Below are positions 1 to 6,903 of a stretch of 30,082 nucleotides of DNA, piece after piece. The translations under genes were made by a program, and so were the position numbers. Below the pieces are notes generated by a model, which was not told the origin of the DNA, did no database searches, and saw only the letters and a list, made by a program, of their open reading frames with translations. The DNA is taken from positions 1-30,082 of the forward strand of contig CAYSIX010000015.1 of the NCBI GenBank assembly GCA_964431205.1, in the 5' to 3' direction. This DNA comes from CAYSIX01 sp964431205 (GTDB lineage Bacteria > Planctomycetota > Phycisphaerae > Phycisphaerales > Phycisphaeraceae). Each line of letters begins with the position of its first letter. The stretch's first letter is position 1.

Positions 1-559
1 TCCGCTGGGCATCAACGTGCTTCGCAACGACGCGCGGTCGGCGATGGCGATCGCGGCGGCGGTGGGCGCGGCGTTCGTGCGGGTCAACGTGCTGAGCGGG
101 GCGATGCTGACGGACCAGGGGCTGATCGAGGGTCGTGCGGCGGAGCTGCTGAGGTACCGGCGTGCGATCGGGGCGGGGTCGGTGCGTGTGTTCGCCGATG
201 CGCGGGTCAAGCACGCGGCGCCGGTGGTGGAGCGACCGATCGGCGAAGAGGTGTCGGACCTGGTGCGACGGGGCGGCGCGGACGCGGTGATCATATCGGG
301 CGTGGCGACGGGTCAGGCGACGCCGCCGCAGCGTTTGCGTGAAGCGCGTGAGGCGGCGGCGCCGACGCCGGTGCTGGTCGGCAGCGGGGTCACGCCGCAG
401 ACGTTGGGGGACGTGCTGTCGCACGCCGACGGGCTGATCGTCGGGACGCACTTCCATGAAGGGGGCGAGGTGTCGCGGCCGGTGAGCGTGGCGCGGGTGC
501 GTGAGCTGATTAAGCGCGTGGCGGGCGATCGAGGCGTGGCGGGCGCGACGGCGCGGTGA
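1..559 (+). CDS. BtpA/SgcQ family protein, 3' part
   Basis: The reading frame is open from base 2 to a TGA at 557-559, so the gene begins outside the window and about 185 residues are visible. The visible part opens with PLGINVLRND and continues with GAAFVRVNVLSGAM, FADARVKHAA, ADAVIISGVATG, PVLVGSGVTPQT and ADGLIVGTHF. These are the late beta-strand motifs of the TIM-barrel BtpA family. In Synechocystis BtpA helps stabilise photosystem I; SgcQ of E. coli belongs to the same family but its reaction is unknown. Members in non-phototrophs have no established function, so I assign the family only. The stop codon overlaps the ATG of the next gene by one base (TGATG), so the histidine kinase is probably translated by coupling from this gene. 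Nothing in the visible part looks broken. The call to the family is firm, the function is open. Confidence 0.85.
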   Translation, partial: PLGINVLRNDARSAMAIAAAVGAAFVRVNVLSGAMLTDQGLIEGRAAELLRYRRAIGAGSVRVFADARVKHAAPVVERPIGEEVSDLVRRGGADAVIISGVATGQATPPQRLREAREAAAPTPVLVGSGVTPQTLGDVLSHADGLIVGTHFHEGGEVSRPVSVARVRELIKRVAGDRGVAGATAR

Positions 560-2367
560 TGGAGAGTCCGGTGACAAAGAAGAGGCCCGAGCGCGGTGAG
601 TCGGCGCGGTTGCGCTTTCTCAACGAGCGGCTGAACCTGATCGCGCGGGTGACGGGGGCGGTGATCGGCGCCGAGCCGCTGGCGGAACAGGCGCGGGCGC
701 TCGTGGAGCGGGTGCGAGAGGCGTTTCAGGTCGATGCGTGCGTGACACGGCTGCTCGAGGGGGCGGAGCTGAAGCTGCTGGCGACGGCGGGGGTGAAGTC
801 GAGCGAGCTGCGAGAGGTGATCCCGTGCGACGCGGGCATCTCGGTGCCGATGATCCGCGAGAAGCGTCCGCTGGCGATCGAGGACGTTCGCGAGCACGAG
901 GCGACGGCGCGGCTGGCGGCGGAGAAGAAGCGCCCGCCGCAACTGGTGTTTCGTTCGTACGCCGGGGCGCCGATGCTCGTGGGCGACCGAACGGTCGGGC
1001 TGCTGGGTCTGTACATGCGGCGGAAGAAGCGCCGCTTCACGGAGCTGGACCTGGAGCACCTGCAGATCGTGGCCAACCACATCGCGGTGGCGATCGCCAA
1101 CGAGCAGCTCTACGAGCAGGTGCGCGAGCTGAATGAGCAGTTGGAGCGTCGGGTGCGCGAGCGGACGGCGGCGATGGAGGAGGCGAACCGGAAGCTGCGA
1201 CGCGAGGTGGAGGAGCGTGCGGCGGCGGAGGCACAGCTCCGGGTGGTGCAGTCGGCGATCGAGCAGGTGCACGACGCGGTGATGATCACCGAGCCGCAGC
1301 TCGACCCGCCGGGGCCGCGGATCATCTACGTGAACGAGGCGTTCACGCGGATGAGCGGGTACACGGCGGAGCAGATCATCGGCAAGACGCCGCGCGTGCT
1401 GCAGGGCCGGCGGACGCGTCGGGACGTGCTCGACGCGCTCAGCCGTGCGCTGCGCGCGGGCCAGCCGTTCGAGGCCGAGGCGATCAACTATCGCCGTGAC
1501 GGCAGCGAATACCTGGTCGAGTGGCGGATCGCGCCGGTGCGTGACGCGGCCGGTCGCCTGATCAACTGGATCTCGATCCAGCGGGACGTGACCGAGCGCA
1601 AGCGTCTGGAGGACCTGCAGCGTCAGCACGAGGCGGAGCTGGCGCAGGTCGCGCGGCTGAGCACGCTGGGGGAGATGGCCTCGGGCCTGGCGCACGAGCT
1701 GAACCAGCCGCTGGCGGCGATCGCCAACTACGCGACCGGTAGCCTGCGCCGGCTCAAGCGACAGGCAGACAACCCGGCGAACCTGGTGCCGGCGCTGGAG
1801 CAGATCGCCGCCCAGGCCGACCGCTCGGCCCGGATCATCCAGAGCCTGCGCGAGTTCGTCGGCCGACGCGAGCCGCGACGCTCGAGCTTCCAGCTCAACG
1901 AGCTGGTTCATCACGCGCTGGAGCTGGCCGCGTTCGACCTGCGCCGTCGCGGGGTCGAGGTCCGCCTCGAGCTTGCTAACGACCTGCCGCGACTGATCGG
2001 CGACACGATCCAGATCGAGCAGATCATCCTCAACCTGATCCGCAACGCCGTGGAGGCGATGGAGCACACGCCGATCGCCGAGCGACTGCTCTCGATCAAC
2101 ACGGCGGAAGCGGACGGGCCCTATCAGGTGCTCCGCGTCGCCGACGTGGGTGAGGGGATCGACCCGCAGCGACGAGACCGGGTCTTCGACCCCTTCTTCA
2201 CGACCAAGGAGGACGGGATGGGCGTGGGGCTGACGATCAGCCGCACCATCGCCGAGGCCCACGGCGGCCGGCTCACCTTCGAGCCCAACACGCCGCAAGG
2301 CACCGTGTTCGTGCTCCACCTGCCCGCGCCCCGAAGCGTCCACGCCCAGGCAGCCCGGCCGGCCTAG
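559..2367 (+). CDS. soluble hybrid-sensing histidine kinase (GAF-PAS-HisKA-HATPase)
   Basis: This is a cytoplasmic two-component sensor kinase of about 602 residues. There is no signal peptide or membrane segment. A GAF domain spans roughly residues 25-185, followed by a charged coiled coil (about 185-225), then a PAS domain (about 228-350). The kinase core has the H-box LGEMASGLAHELNQPLAAI with phospho-acceptor His379, the N-box ILNLIRNAVEAM (Asn496), the G1 motif DVGEGID (Asp529) and FFTTKEDGMGVGL as F/G2. The H-box is of the FixL/NtrB-like HELNQPL type. The PAS domain resembles LOV domains (NEAF, LQG, RRDGSEY, GIQRDVTERK-like end), but the flavin-binding cysteine position is Pro278. I chose ATG 559 because it overlaps the BtpA stop; GTG 556 and GTG 571 are alternatives. 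The likely partner is the response regulator 152 bases downstream. Confidence 0.93.
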   Translation: MESPVTKKRPERGESARLRFLNERLNLIARVTGAVIGAEPLAEQARALVERVREAFQVDACVTRLLEGAELKLLATAGVKSSELREVIPCDAGISVPMIREKRPLAIEDVREHEATARLAAEKKRPPQLVFRSYAGAPMLVGDRTVGLLGLYMRRKKRRFTELDLEHLQIVANHIAVAIANEQLYEQVRELNEQLERRVRERTAAMEEANRKLRREVEERAAAEAQLRVVQSAIEQVHDAVMITEPQLDPPGPRIIYVNEAFTRMSGYTAEQIIGKTPRVLQGRRTRRDVLDALSRALRAGQPFEAEAINYRRDGSEYLVEWRIAPVRDAAGRLINWISIQRDVTERKRLEDLQRQHEAELAQVARLSTLGEMASGLAHELNQPLAAIANYATGSLRRLKRQADNPANLVPALEQIAAQADRSARIIQSLREFVGRREPRRSSFQLNELVHHALELAAFDLRRRGVEVRLELANDLPRLIGDTIQIEQIILNLIRNAVEAMEHTPIAERLLSINTAEADGPYQVLRVADVGEGIDPQRRDRVFDPFFTTKEDGMGVGLTISRTIAEAHGGRLTFEPNTPQGTVFVLHLPAPRSVHAQAARPA

Positions 2368-2414
2368 CACGGCCGCGGGTTCGCGCTCGTGCCACCCGAC
2401 GAGCCCGCCGGGCC

Positions 2415-2460
2415 TTGACCCGCCACCGACTGTCGTCAACTTCCCTCTTGCGCTTAGAAT
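2415..2460 (+). promoter_or_regulatory. probable promoter of the response regulator gene
   Basis: The 152-base gap after the kinase contains TAGAAT at 2455-2460, a five-of-six match to a sigma-70 type -10 box. TCGTCA at 2433-2438 lies 16 bases upstream and is a four-of-six match to a -35 box. A start near 2467 would give a leader of about 50 bases ending in the strong ribosome site at 2505. This suggests the regulator can be made separately from the kinase. Confidence 0.35.
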
Positions 2461-2504
2461 GCCAGCGGATCGGACGCGCCACGTCGTGATAGTCCATCCG
2501 AGTC

Positions 2505-2512
2505 AGAAGGAG
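2505..2512 (+). promoter_or_regulatory. Shine-Dalgarno site of the response regulator
   Basis: AGAAGGAG lies seven bases before ATG 2520. It is one of the few strong ribosome sites in the window and fixes the start of the regulator. It contrasts with the genes that seem to be leaderless. Confidence 0.75.
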
Positions 2513-2519
2513 CCTGCCC

Positions 2520-3161
2520 ATGCCCACACCTGCCCCGGATCAGACCACCGTCTATGTGATCGATGACGATCAGGCCGTGCGCGAATCGCTCGCCTGGTTG
2601 ATCGAGTCGGTGGGGTTGCGTGTCGAAGCGTTTGAGACGGCCAAGACGTTTCTCGAACACATCACGTCGCTGCGGCATCGGCCGCCGGGCTGCGCGGTCG
2701 TGGATGTGCGGCTGCCCGGGATGAGCGGGCTGGAGCTTCAGGAGAGCCTGAACCGTCAGGGGATCACGCTGCCGGTGGTGGTGATCTCCGGGCACGGTGA
2801 CGTGCCGATCGCCGTGCGCGCGATGAAGGCGGGGGCGGTGGACTTCATCGAGAAGCCATTCAGCGATCAGTTGCTGCTGGAGCGGATCCGCGAGGCGATC
2901 GAGCGGGATCGGGACGCGCGGACCAGCGAGCAGGACGTGGCGGAGCTGGAGCGTCGGTGGCAGGGGCTGTCGACACGAGAGCAGCAGGTGATGGCGATGG
3001 TGGTCGACGGTCGGCTGAACAAGCAGATCGCCGAGGCGTTGGCGCTGAGCCCCAAGACGATCGAGGTGCACCGGGCGCACGTGATGAAGAAGATGCAGGC
3101 CCGGAGCCTGGCGGAGCTGGTGCGGATGGCGGTGGCGCTGGAGTCGGTGCGTGCGGCGTGA
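2520..3161 (+). CDS. FixJ/NarL-type response regulator
   Basis: The 213-residue protein has a receiver domain (about residues 10-125) and a LuxR-type DNA-binding domain (about 145-205). The receiver shows the acidic pocket VIDDDQ, phospho-acceptor Asp62 in VVDVRLPGMSG, Ser90 in VVVISGHGD, and Lys112 in IEKPF. The output domain has the LuxR signature LSTREQQVM and LSPKTIEVHRAHVMKKM. This arrangement and length match FixJ/TodT-like regulators, which dimerise on phosphorylation and activate transcription. It follows a FixL-like kinase on the same strand, so the two very likely form a pair, although a promoter seems to lie between them. The stimulus and the target genes cannot be read from the sequence. 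The start is set by the strong ribosome site ending seven bases upstream. Confidence 0.94.
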   Translation: MPTPAPDQTTVYVIDDDQAVRESLAWLIESVGLRVEAFETAKTFLEHITSLRHRPPGCAVVDVRLPGMSGLELQESLNRQGITLPVVVISGHGDVPIAVRAMKAGAVDFIEKPFSDQLLLERIREAIERDRDARTSEQDVAELERRWQGLSTREQQVMAMVVDGRLNKQIAEALALSPKTIEVHRAHVMKKMQARSLAELVRMAVALESVRAA

Positions 3162-3219
3162 GGGGAGCGGCGCGGCGCGTGAGGCGAAGGGCTCTGCGGG
3201 GCCGACGGTCGAAGCCTGC

Positions 3220-3225
3220 TAGGAT
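3220..3225 (+). promoter_or_regulatory. possible -10 box of the GlnE-like gene
   Basis: TAGGAT in the context GCTAGGATAAG lies in the 117-base gap after the response regulator. It would place the transcript start near 3232 and leave a leader of about 45 bases. I see no convincing -35 box, which fits the other promoter candidates here. Confidence 0.3.
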
Positions 3226-3278
3226 AAGCCGAGCGTCGCGGCGCCGGGTCGCCACCGGGCCGTGGCGGCGCCTTGTCG

Positions 3279-5627
3279 ATGTCGGCCGTGAGCAGCCCAT
3301 CCCCGGTCAGTGCGATCCACCGCCATTGCGCGGAGCTGGACCCCTCCACGCTTCAGCGACACCTGTCGCGGTTCGACGAGGAATACGTCGAGCGGTTCGA
3401 CCCGCAGCAGATCGCCGAGCACGTCAAGCGCCACCGGGACCTGTCGCGATCCAACCCCGTTGAGCTGATCGTTTGCGACCTGGGCGAGAAGCGGGCCACG
3501 TGCACGGTGCTCGCGTTCGATCAGCCGTTCACGCTCTCGCTGATCACGGGCGTGCTCGCGGGCACGGGTTTCAGCATCGAGAGCGGCGAGATCTTTACCG
3601 CCGGCCGACACAGCCCCGCGACACGCGCCGGCGAGCGCGGCGAGCGCGTCCGCCCCGTCCGCGGACGCCTGAGCCGACACCGCTTCGGCCCCGCGCAAGA
3701 CGCCAGGCCCGCCCCGGCACGCGATCCCATGCGCGACCCGGTCATCGTCGACCACTTCGTCGGCAGCTACGCCCACGCCGCCACCGACTTCGACGCCTGG
3801 TCCCAGATGGTCCGTGACGCCTTGACGCAGGTGCTCGGCCTGCTCGCCCAGGGCGACAACGAATCGATCGACCGCGCCAAGCAGAAAACCAACGAGCTGG
3901 TCACCCACCGCCTCCGCTCGATGACCGACAAGCCCGCGCCGTTCCTCCTGCCCGTCGAGCTGAACGTCGAACGGATCGAGGACCGCTGCACGCGCATGAC
4001 CATCCGGGCCCAGGACACGCCCGCGTTCCTCTACGCGCTGAGCACCGCCCTCTCGCTGCACGGGCTGAACATCGACCGCGTCCGCATCCGCGACGAGGGC
4101 GAGACGATCTGCGACGAGATCGACCTGATCGACCCCGAGACCGGCGGCCCGGTCGACCCGCAGTTGCTCGAGCGCGTCCGCCTCTCCGTCCTGCTGACCA
4201 AGCAGTTCACCTACTTCCTCGAGCAGTCGCCCAACCCCTACGCCGCGCTGACCCGCTTCGAGCAGATGACCCGCGACCTGTCCATGGCCCCGAGCCACGA
4301 CGACTGGGCGGACCTGTTGGCCAACCCGCACGCGATGCGCGACCTGGCCAAGGTCCTCGGTGCCAGCGACTTCCTCTGGGAGGACTTCATCCGAGGCCAG
4401 GCCGAGGCCCTGCTCCCGATCTTCCAGCCTCACGTACACGGCGAGCACTTCTGCGACTCGCCCGAGTCGCTGCCCCGCCGGCTCGAGGAGGCGCTGAAGC
4501 CCGCGGTCGGCCTGGCCGAGCAGAAAGACCGGCTCAACGCCTTCAAGGACCGCGAGACGTTCCTGATCGACCTGGACCACATCCTCCGCCCCGAGAGCGA
4601 CTTCCGCGACCTGTCCTATCGCCTGACGTTGCTCGCCGAGTGCCTGGTCGCCACCGCCACGCGGCTGGTCTACGACGACCTGGTGCGGTCCTACGGCGAG
4701 CCGCGCACCCGCGACCGCAAGCCGGCGCCCTACGCCGTCTTCGGCCTGGGCAAGCTCGGCGGCGTCGCCCTCGGTTACGCCTCCGACATCGAGCTGCTGT
4801 TCGTCTACGCCGCCGACGGCCGAACCGCCGGCGGCAAACGCGACCCCATCGGCAACACCGAGTTCTACGAGCAGCTCGCCCGCGAAGCCTCCCAGTTCAT
4901 CAAGACCAAACGCCAGGGCATCTTCGAGGTCGACCTTCGGCTTCGACCGTACGGCAAGGACGGCCCGCTCGCCTCCAGCCTCGAGCAGGTCCGCAAGTAC
5001 TACGCGCCCGACGGGCAGGCCCACCCCTTCGAACGCCTCGCCCTCGTGCGCCTGCGATGGATCGCCGGCGACGCCCGCCTCGGCTTCGACGTCGAACGCC
5101 TCCGCGACCAGTACGTCTACGAGAACGCCGACGCCGTGCTCGACCTCGACGCCCTCTGGGACCTCTGGGCGAAACAGAAACAGCAGAAGCTCACCGGCAA
5201 ACGCCTCAACGCCAAGTACAGCCCCGGCGCCCTGGTCGACCTCGAGGGCACCGTCCAGCTCCTGCAGGTCACCAACGCCCGCCACGCCCCCCAGCTCCGC
5301 ACCCCCCGCCTCGGCGAGGCCATGGACGCCCTGCACCGCGCCGGCGCCCTGGACTCCAGCGAGTACGAGCAGCTCAGCGGCGCCTACCGCTTCCTCCGCA
5401 TCCTCATCAACGCCCTGCGCATGCTCCGCGGCTCGGCCCAGGACCTGTTCCTGCCCGACCCGGACGCCGACGAGCTGACGCACCTGGCCCGCCGCTGCGG
5501 CTACGAGTCTCCCGACGGGCGCTCCCCCGCCGAGCAGCTCACCGACGACTTCGAACGACACACCACCGCCGTACGCCGTTTCGTCCGACGACGCTTCGAA
5601 CGCCCCGTCCCCGGCGACCCCGACTGA
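3279..5627 (+). CDS. GlnE-like nucleotidyltransferase with N-terminal ACT domains
   Basis: This protein of about 782 residues has one GlnE-type catalytic module. The visible motifs are VFGLGKLGG (residue about 487), YASDIELLFVY (Asp503, Glu505), FEVDLRLRPYGKDGPLASS (Asp552), the HPFERLALVRLRWIAGD stretch, and a helical tail with LVDLEGTVQLLQV. Enzymes of this family adenylylate or deadenylylate glutamine synthetase. E. coli GlnE has two such modules in about 946 residues; only one is seen here. The first 300 residues are unusual: ACT-like segments lie at about 60-110 and 237-300 (CTRMTIRAQDTPAFLYALST), separated by an Arg/Pro-rich linker. ACT domains are typical of GlnD, where they sense glutamine. 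The second metal-binding Asp is Glu505. ATG 3279 is preferred; TTG 3273 is possible. No glnB or glnA is in the window, so the target is inferred. Confidence 0.8.
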   Translation: MSAVSSPSPVSAIHRHCAELDPSTLQRHLSRFDEEYVERFDPQQIAEHVKRHRDLSRSNPVELIVCDLGEKRATCTVLAFDQPFTLSLITGVLAGTGFSIESGEIFTAGRHSPATRAGERGERVRPVRGRLSRHRFGPAQDARPAPARDPMRDPVIVDHFVGSYAHAATDFDAWSQMVRDALTQVLGLLAQGDNESIDRAKQKTNELVTHRLRSMTDKPAPFLLPVELNVERIEDRCTRMTIRAQDTPAFLYALSTALSLHGLNIDRVRIRDEGETICDEIDLIDPETGGPVDPQLLERVRLSVLLTKQFTYFLEQSPNPYAALTRFEQMTRDLSMAPSHDDWADLLANPHAMRDLAKVLGASDFLWEDFIRGQAEALLPIFQPHVHGEHFCDSPESLPRRLEEALKPAVGLAEQKDRLNAFKDRETFLIDLDHILRPESDFRDLSYRLTLLAECLVATATRLVYDDLVRSYGEPRTRDRKPAPYAVFGLGKLGGVALGYASDIELLFVYAADGRTAGGKRDPIGNTEFYEQLAREASQFIKTKRQGIFEVDLRLRPYGKDGPLASSLEQVRKYYAPDGQAHPFERLALVRLRWIAGDARLGFDVERLRDQYVYENADAVLDLDALWDLWAKQKQQKLTGKRLNAKYSPGALVDLEGTVQLLQVTNARHAPQLRTPRLGEAMDALHRAGALDSSEYEQLSGAYRFLRILINALRMLRGSAQDLFLPDPDADELTHLARRCGYESPDGRSPAEQLTDDFERHTTAVRRFVRRRFERPVPGDPD

Positions 5628-5683
5628 GGCGGTGACGCCGGCCGGCGCCCACCGCCACGGCGCGTCGCCCGGCGCCCGCGCCG

Positions 5684-5689
5684 TACAAT
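5684..5689 (+). promoter_or_regulatory. -10 box placing plsY on a leaderless mRNA
   Basis: TACAAT, a five-of-six match to TATAAT, ends seven bases before ATG 5697. Transcription would begin at or next to that ATG. The upstream in-frame ATG at 5688 lies inside the box and is therefore unlikely to be the start. Confidence 0.5.
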
Positions 5690-5696
5690 GCCGCTC

Positions 5697-6392
5697 ATGT
5701 TCGAGCCATCCTGGTGGCTTTGGCTGACCGGGGCGTACCTGGCCGGGTCGATCCCGTTCGGTCTGCTGATCGGTCGGATGCACGGCGTGGACGTGCGTCG
5801 GGCCGGCAGCGGCAACGTCGGCGCGACCAACGTCGGGCGACTGCTCGGGCGCAAGTGGGGCGTCGCCTGCTTCGTGCTCGACCTGCTCAAGGGCGCGGCG
5901 CCGGTGGCGATTTATGGGTGGACCCATGGCGCGGCCGCGGCGGTGCGCAGCGCCGACCCGGCGGGGGACTGGCTCGCCGCGGCGCAGTGGCTGGGCGTCG
6001 CGGCGGCGACGGTCGTCGGCCACGTGTTCCCGATCTGGCTGGGCTTCCGCGGGGGCAAGGGCGTCGCCACCGGGCTCGGCGCCGTGCTCGGCGTCTGGCC
6101 CCTGTTGACGCTGCCCGCCGCGTTCGCCGCCGTCGTCTGGCTCGCCGTGGTGCGACTGAGCGCATACGTCAGCGTCGCGAGCATCGCCGCCGCCGCATCG
6201 CTTCCGCTGTTCACCCTCGCCGGCGCGTGGTGGTTCGCCCTGCCGCCGCGGCCGACGGCGGTGTTCGTCGGCGTCACGGCCGCGCTCGCCCTGCTCGTGG
6301 TCTGGCGTCACCGCGAGAACCTCTCACGCATCCGGGCCGGGCGTGAGGACAAGGTGGGCTGGGCCTCGCGGAGACACGAGCGCGCGACGTGA
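5697..6392 (+). CDS. plsY: glycerol-3-phosphate acyltransferase PlsY
   Basis: PlsY is a membrane enzyme that transfers the acyl group of acyl-phosphate to glycerol 3-phosphate, the first step of phospholipid synthesis in most bacteria. The 231-residue product shows the family signature: GAYLAGSIPFGLLIGR at the N-terminus, RRAGSGNVGATNVGR near residue 33, VVGHVFPIWLGFRGGKGVATGLGAVLG in the middle, and RHRENLSRIRAG near the C-terminus. Several hydrophobic segments fit the multi-pass fold. It is slightly longer than typical PlsY (about 200 residues) because of an Ala-rich stretch at about residues 68-95. The start at 5697 is chosen because the promoter box overlaps the alternative ATG. PlsX, the supplier of acyl-phosphate, is not in the window. 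Confidence 0.95.
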   Translation: MFEPSWWLWLTGAYLAGSIPFGLLIGRMHGVDVRRAGSGNVGATNVGRLLGRKWGVACFVLDLLKGAAPVAIYGWTHGAAAAVRSADPAGDWLAAAQWLGVAAATVVGHVFPIWLGFRGGKGVATGLGAVLGVWPLLTLPAAFAAVVWLAVVRLSAYVSVASIAAAASLPLFTLAGAWWFALPPRPTAVFVGVTAALALLVVWRHRENLSRIRAGREDKVGWASRRHERAT

Positions 6393-6431
6393 TCCGAGTC
6401 ACGCTACGCGGTCGGTACCGTCGTGGCGTCC

Positions 6432-6767
6432 CTATGGCTCGCGCTCGTACACGAAGCTGACGAGTGCGGCGAGGGCGAAGACGCCGGCGACGATCCCGCC
6501 GAGGATGACCGGGCGCATCGGCTTCTGCGAAACCATCGAGAAGAGCCCGCCGCAGGCGAGCATCACCAGGGCGAACACGGCGAGGATGATCGTGCGCAGG
6601 TGCATGACCCAGCGTGGCTGGCGCCGGCCGGGCGTGTCGTCGGCGCTGAGCCCCTCGCCGGAGAAAATGTCGTACGCTTGCCCGCACTCGGGGCATCGGC
6701 CGCGATGGGCCAGGCCGTGCAGGTCGTAACCGCAGTTGACACAGATCCGATCCTCGTGCGAAGGCAT
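6432..6767 (-). CDS. small zinc-ribbon membrane protein, function unknown
   Basis: This 111-residue protein begins with a four-cysteine knuckle pair: RICVNCGYDLHGL (Cys9, Cys12) and GRCPECGQAYDIF (Cys25, Cys28), which should bind one zinc ion. Two hydrophobic segments follow, at about residues 57-78 (LRTIILAVFALVMLACGGLF) and 87-106, and the protein ends KREP-like with VYEREP. Such N-terminal zinc ribbon plus membrane-hairpin proteins are abundant in Planctomycetota genomes and none that I know has a defined role. It converges on plsY and diverges from gpmI. A TAACAT box eight bases before its ATG suggests a leaderless transcript. A longer upstream extension of the frame exists, but the zinc ribbon lies directly after this ATG, which supports the start chosen. 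Confidence 0.72.
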   Translation of the reverse strand: MPSHEDRICVNCGYDLHGLAHRGRCPECGQAYDIFSGEGLSADDTPGRRQPRWVMHLRTIILAVFALVMLACGGLFSMVSQKPMRPVILGGIVAGVFALAALVSFVYEREP

Positions 6768-6775
6768 GACGGACC

Positions 6776-6781
6776 ATGTTA
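6776..6781 (-). promoter_or_regulatory. possible -10 box of the zinc-ribbon gene
   Basis: On the minus strand TAACAT (four of six matches) ends eight bases before the ATG at 6767. The spacing suits a leaderless transcript, but the match is weak on its own. Confidence 0.25.
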
Positions 6782-6851
6782 GGCCGTCGCGTCCGCCGGC
6801 GCAAGGCGCGTCGGCCCGGCCGCGGCCTCGGCGGCCGATGCCCCAAGCGCT

Positions 6852-6857
6852 TACAAT
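6852..6857 (+). promoter_or_regulatory. -10 box of gpmI
   Basis: TACAAT in the context GCTTACAATCCC lies in the 136-base divergent gap. It gives a leader of about 40 bases before ATG 6904, which carries a ribosome site AGAGG at 6894-6898 five bases ahead of the start. No clear -35 box is seen. Confidence 0.45.
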
Positions 6858-6903
6858 CCCGGCCTGTGTCGGGGGACTGCCATGCGAACACCCAGAGGTA
6901 TCG

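Noticed and set aside
1279..1610. True photoreceptor LOV domain in the kinase
   Set aside because: The required cysteine is replaced by Pro278, so only a LOV-like PAS domain can be claimed.
313..2439. Long minus-strand frame opposite the histidine kinase
   Set aside because: The kinase frame has all catalytic boxes; the antisense product is His/Arg/Leu-rich and shows no motif.
3219..6311. Open frame of about 1030 codons on the minus strand opposite the GlnE-like gene and plsY
   Set aside because: It mirrors two well-supported plus-strand genes, has a biased low-complexity composition and no family motif. Long antisense frames are common in DNA this rich in GC.
6736..6903. Upstream extension of gpmI by 56 codons
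   Set aside because: It lies before the -10 box and ribosome site, and has no similarity to the GpmI N-terminus.
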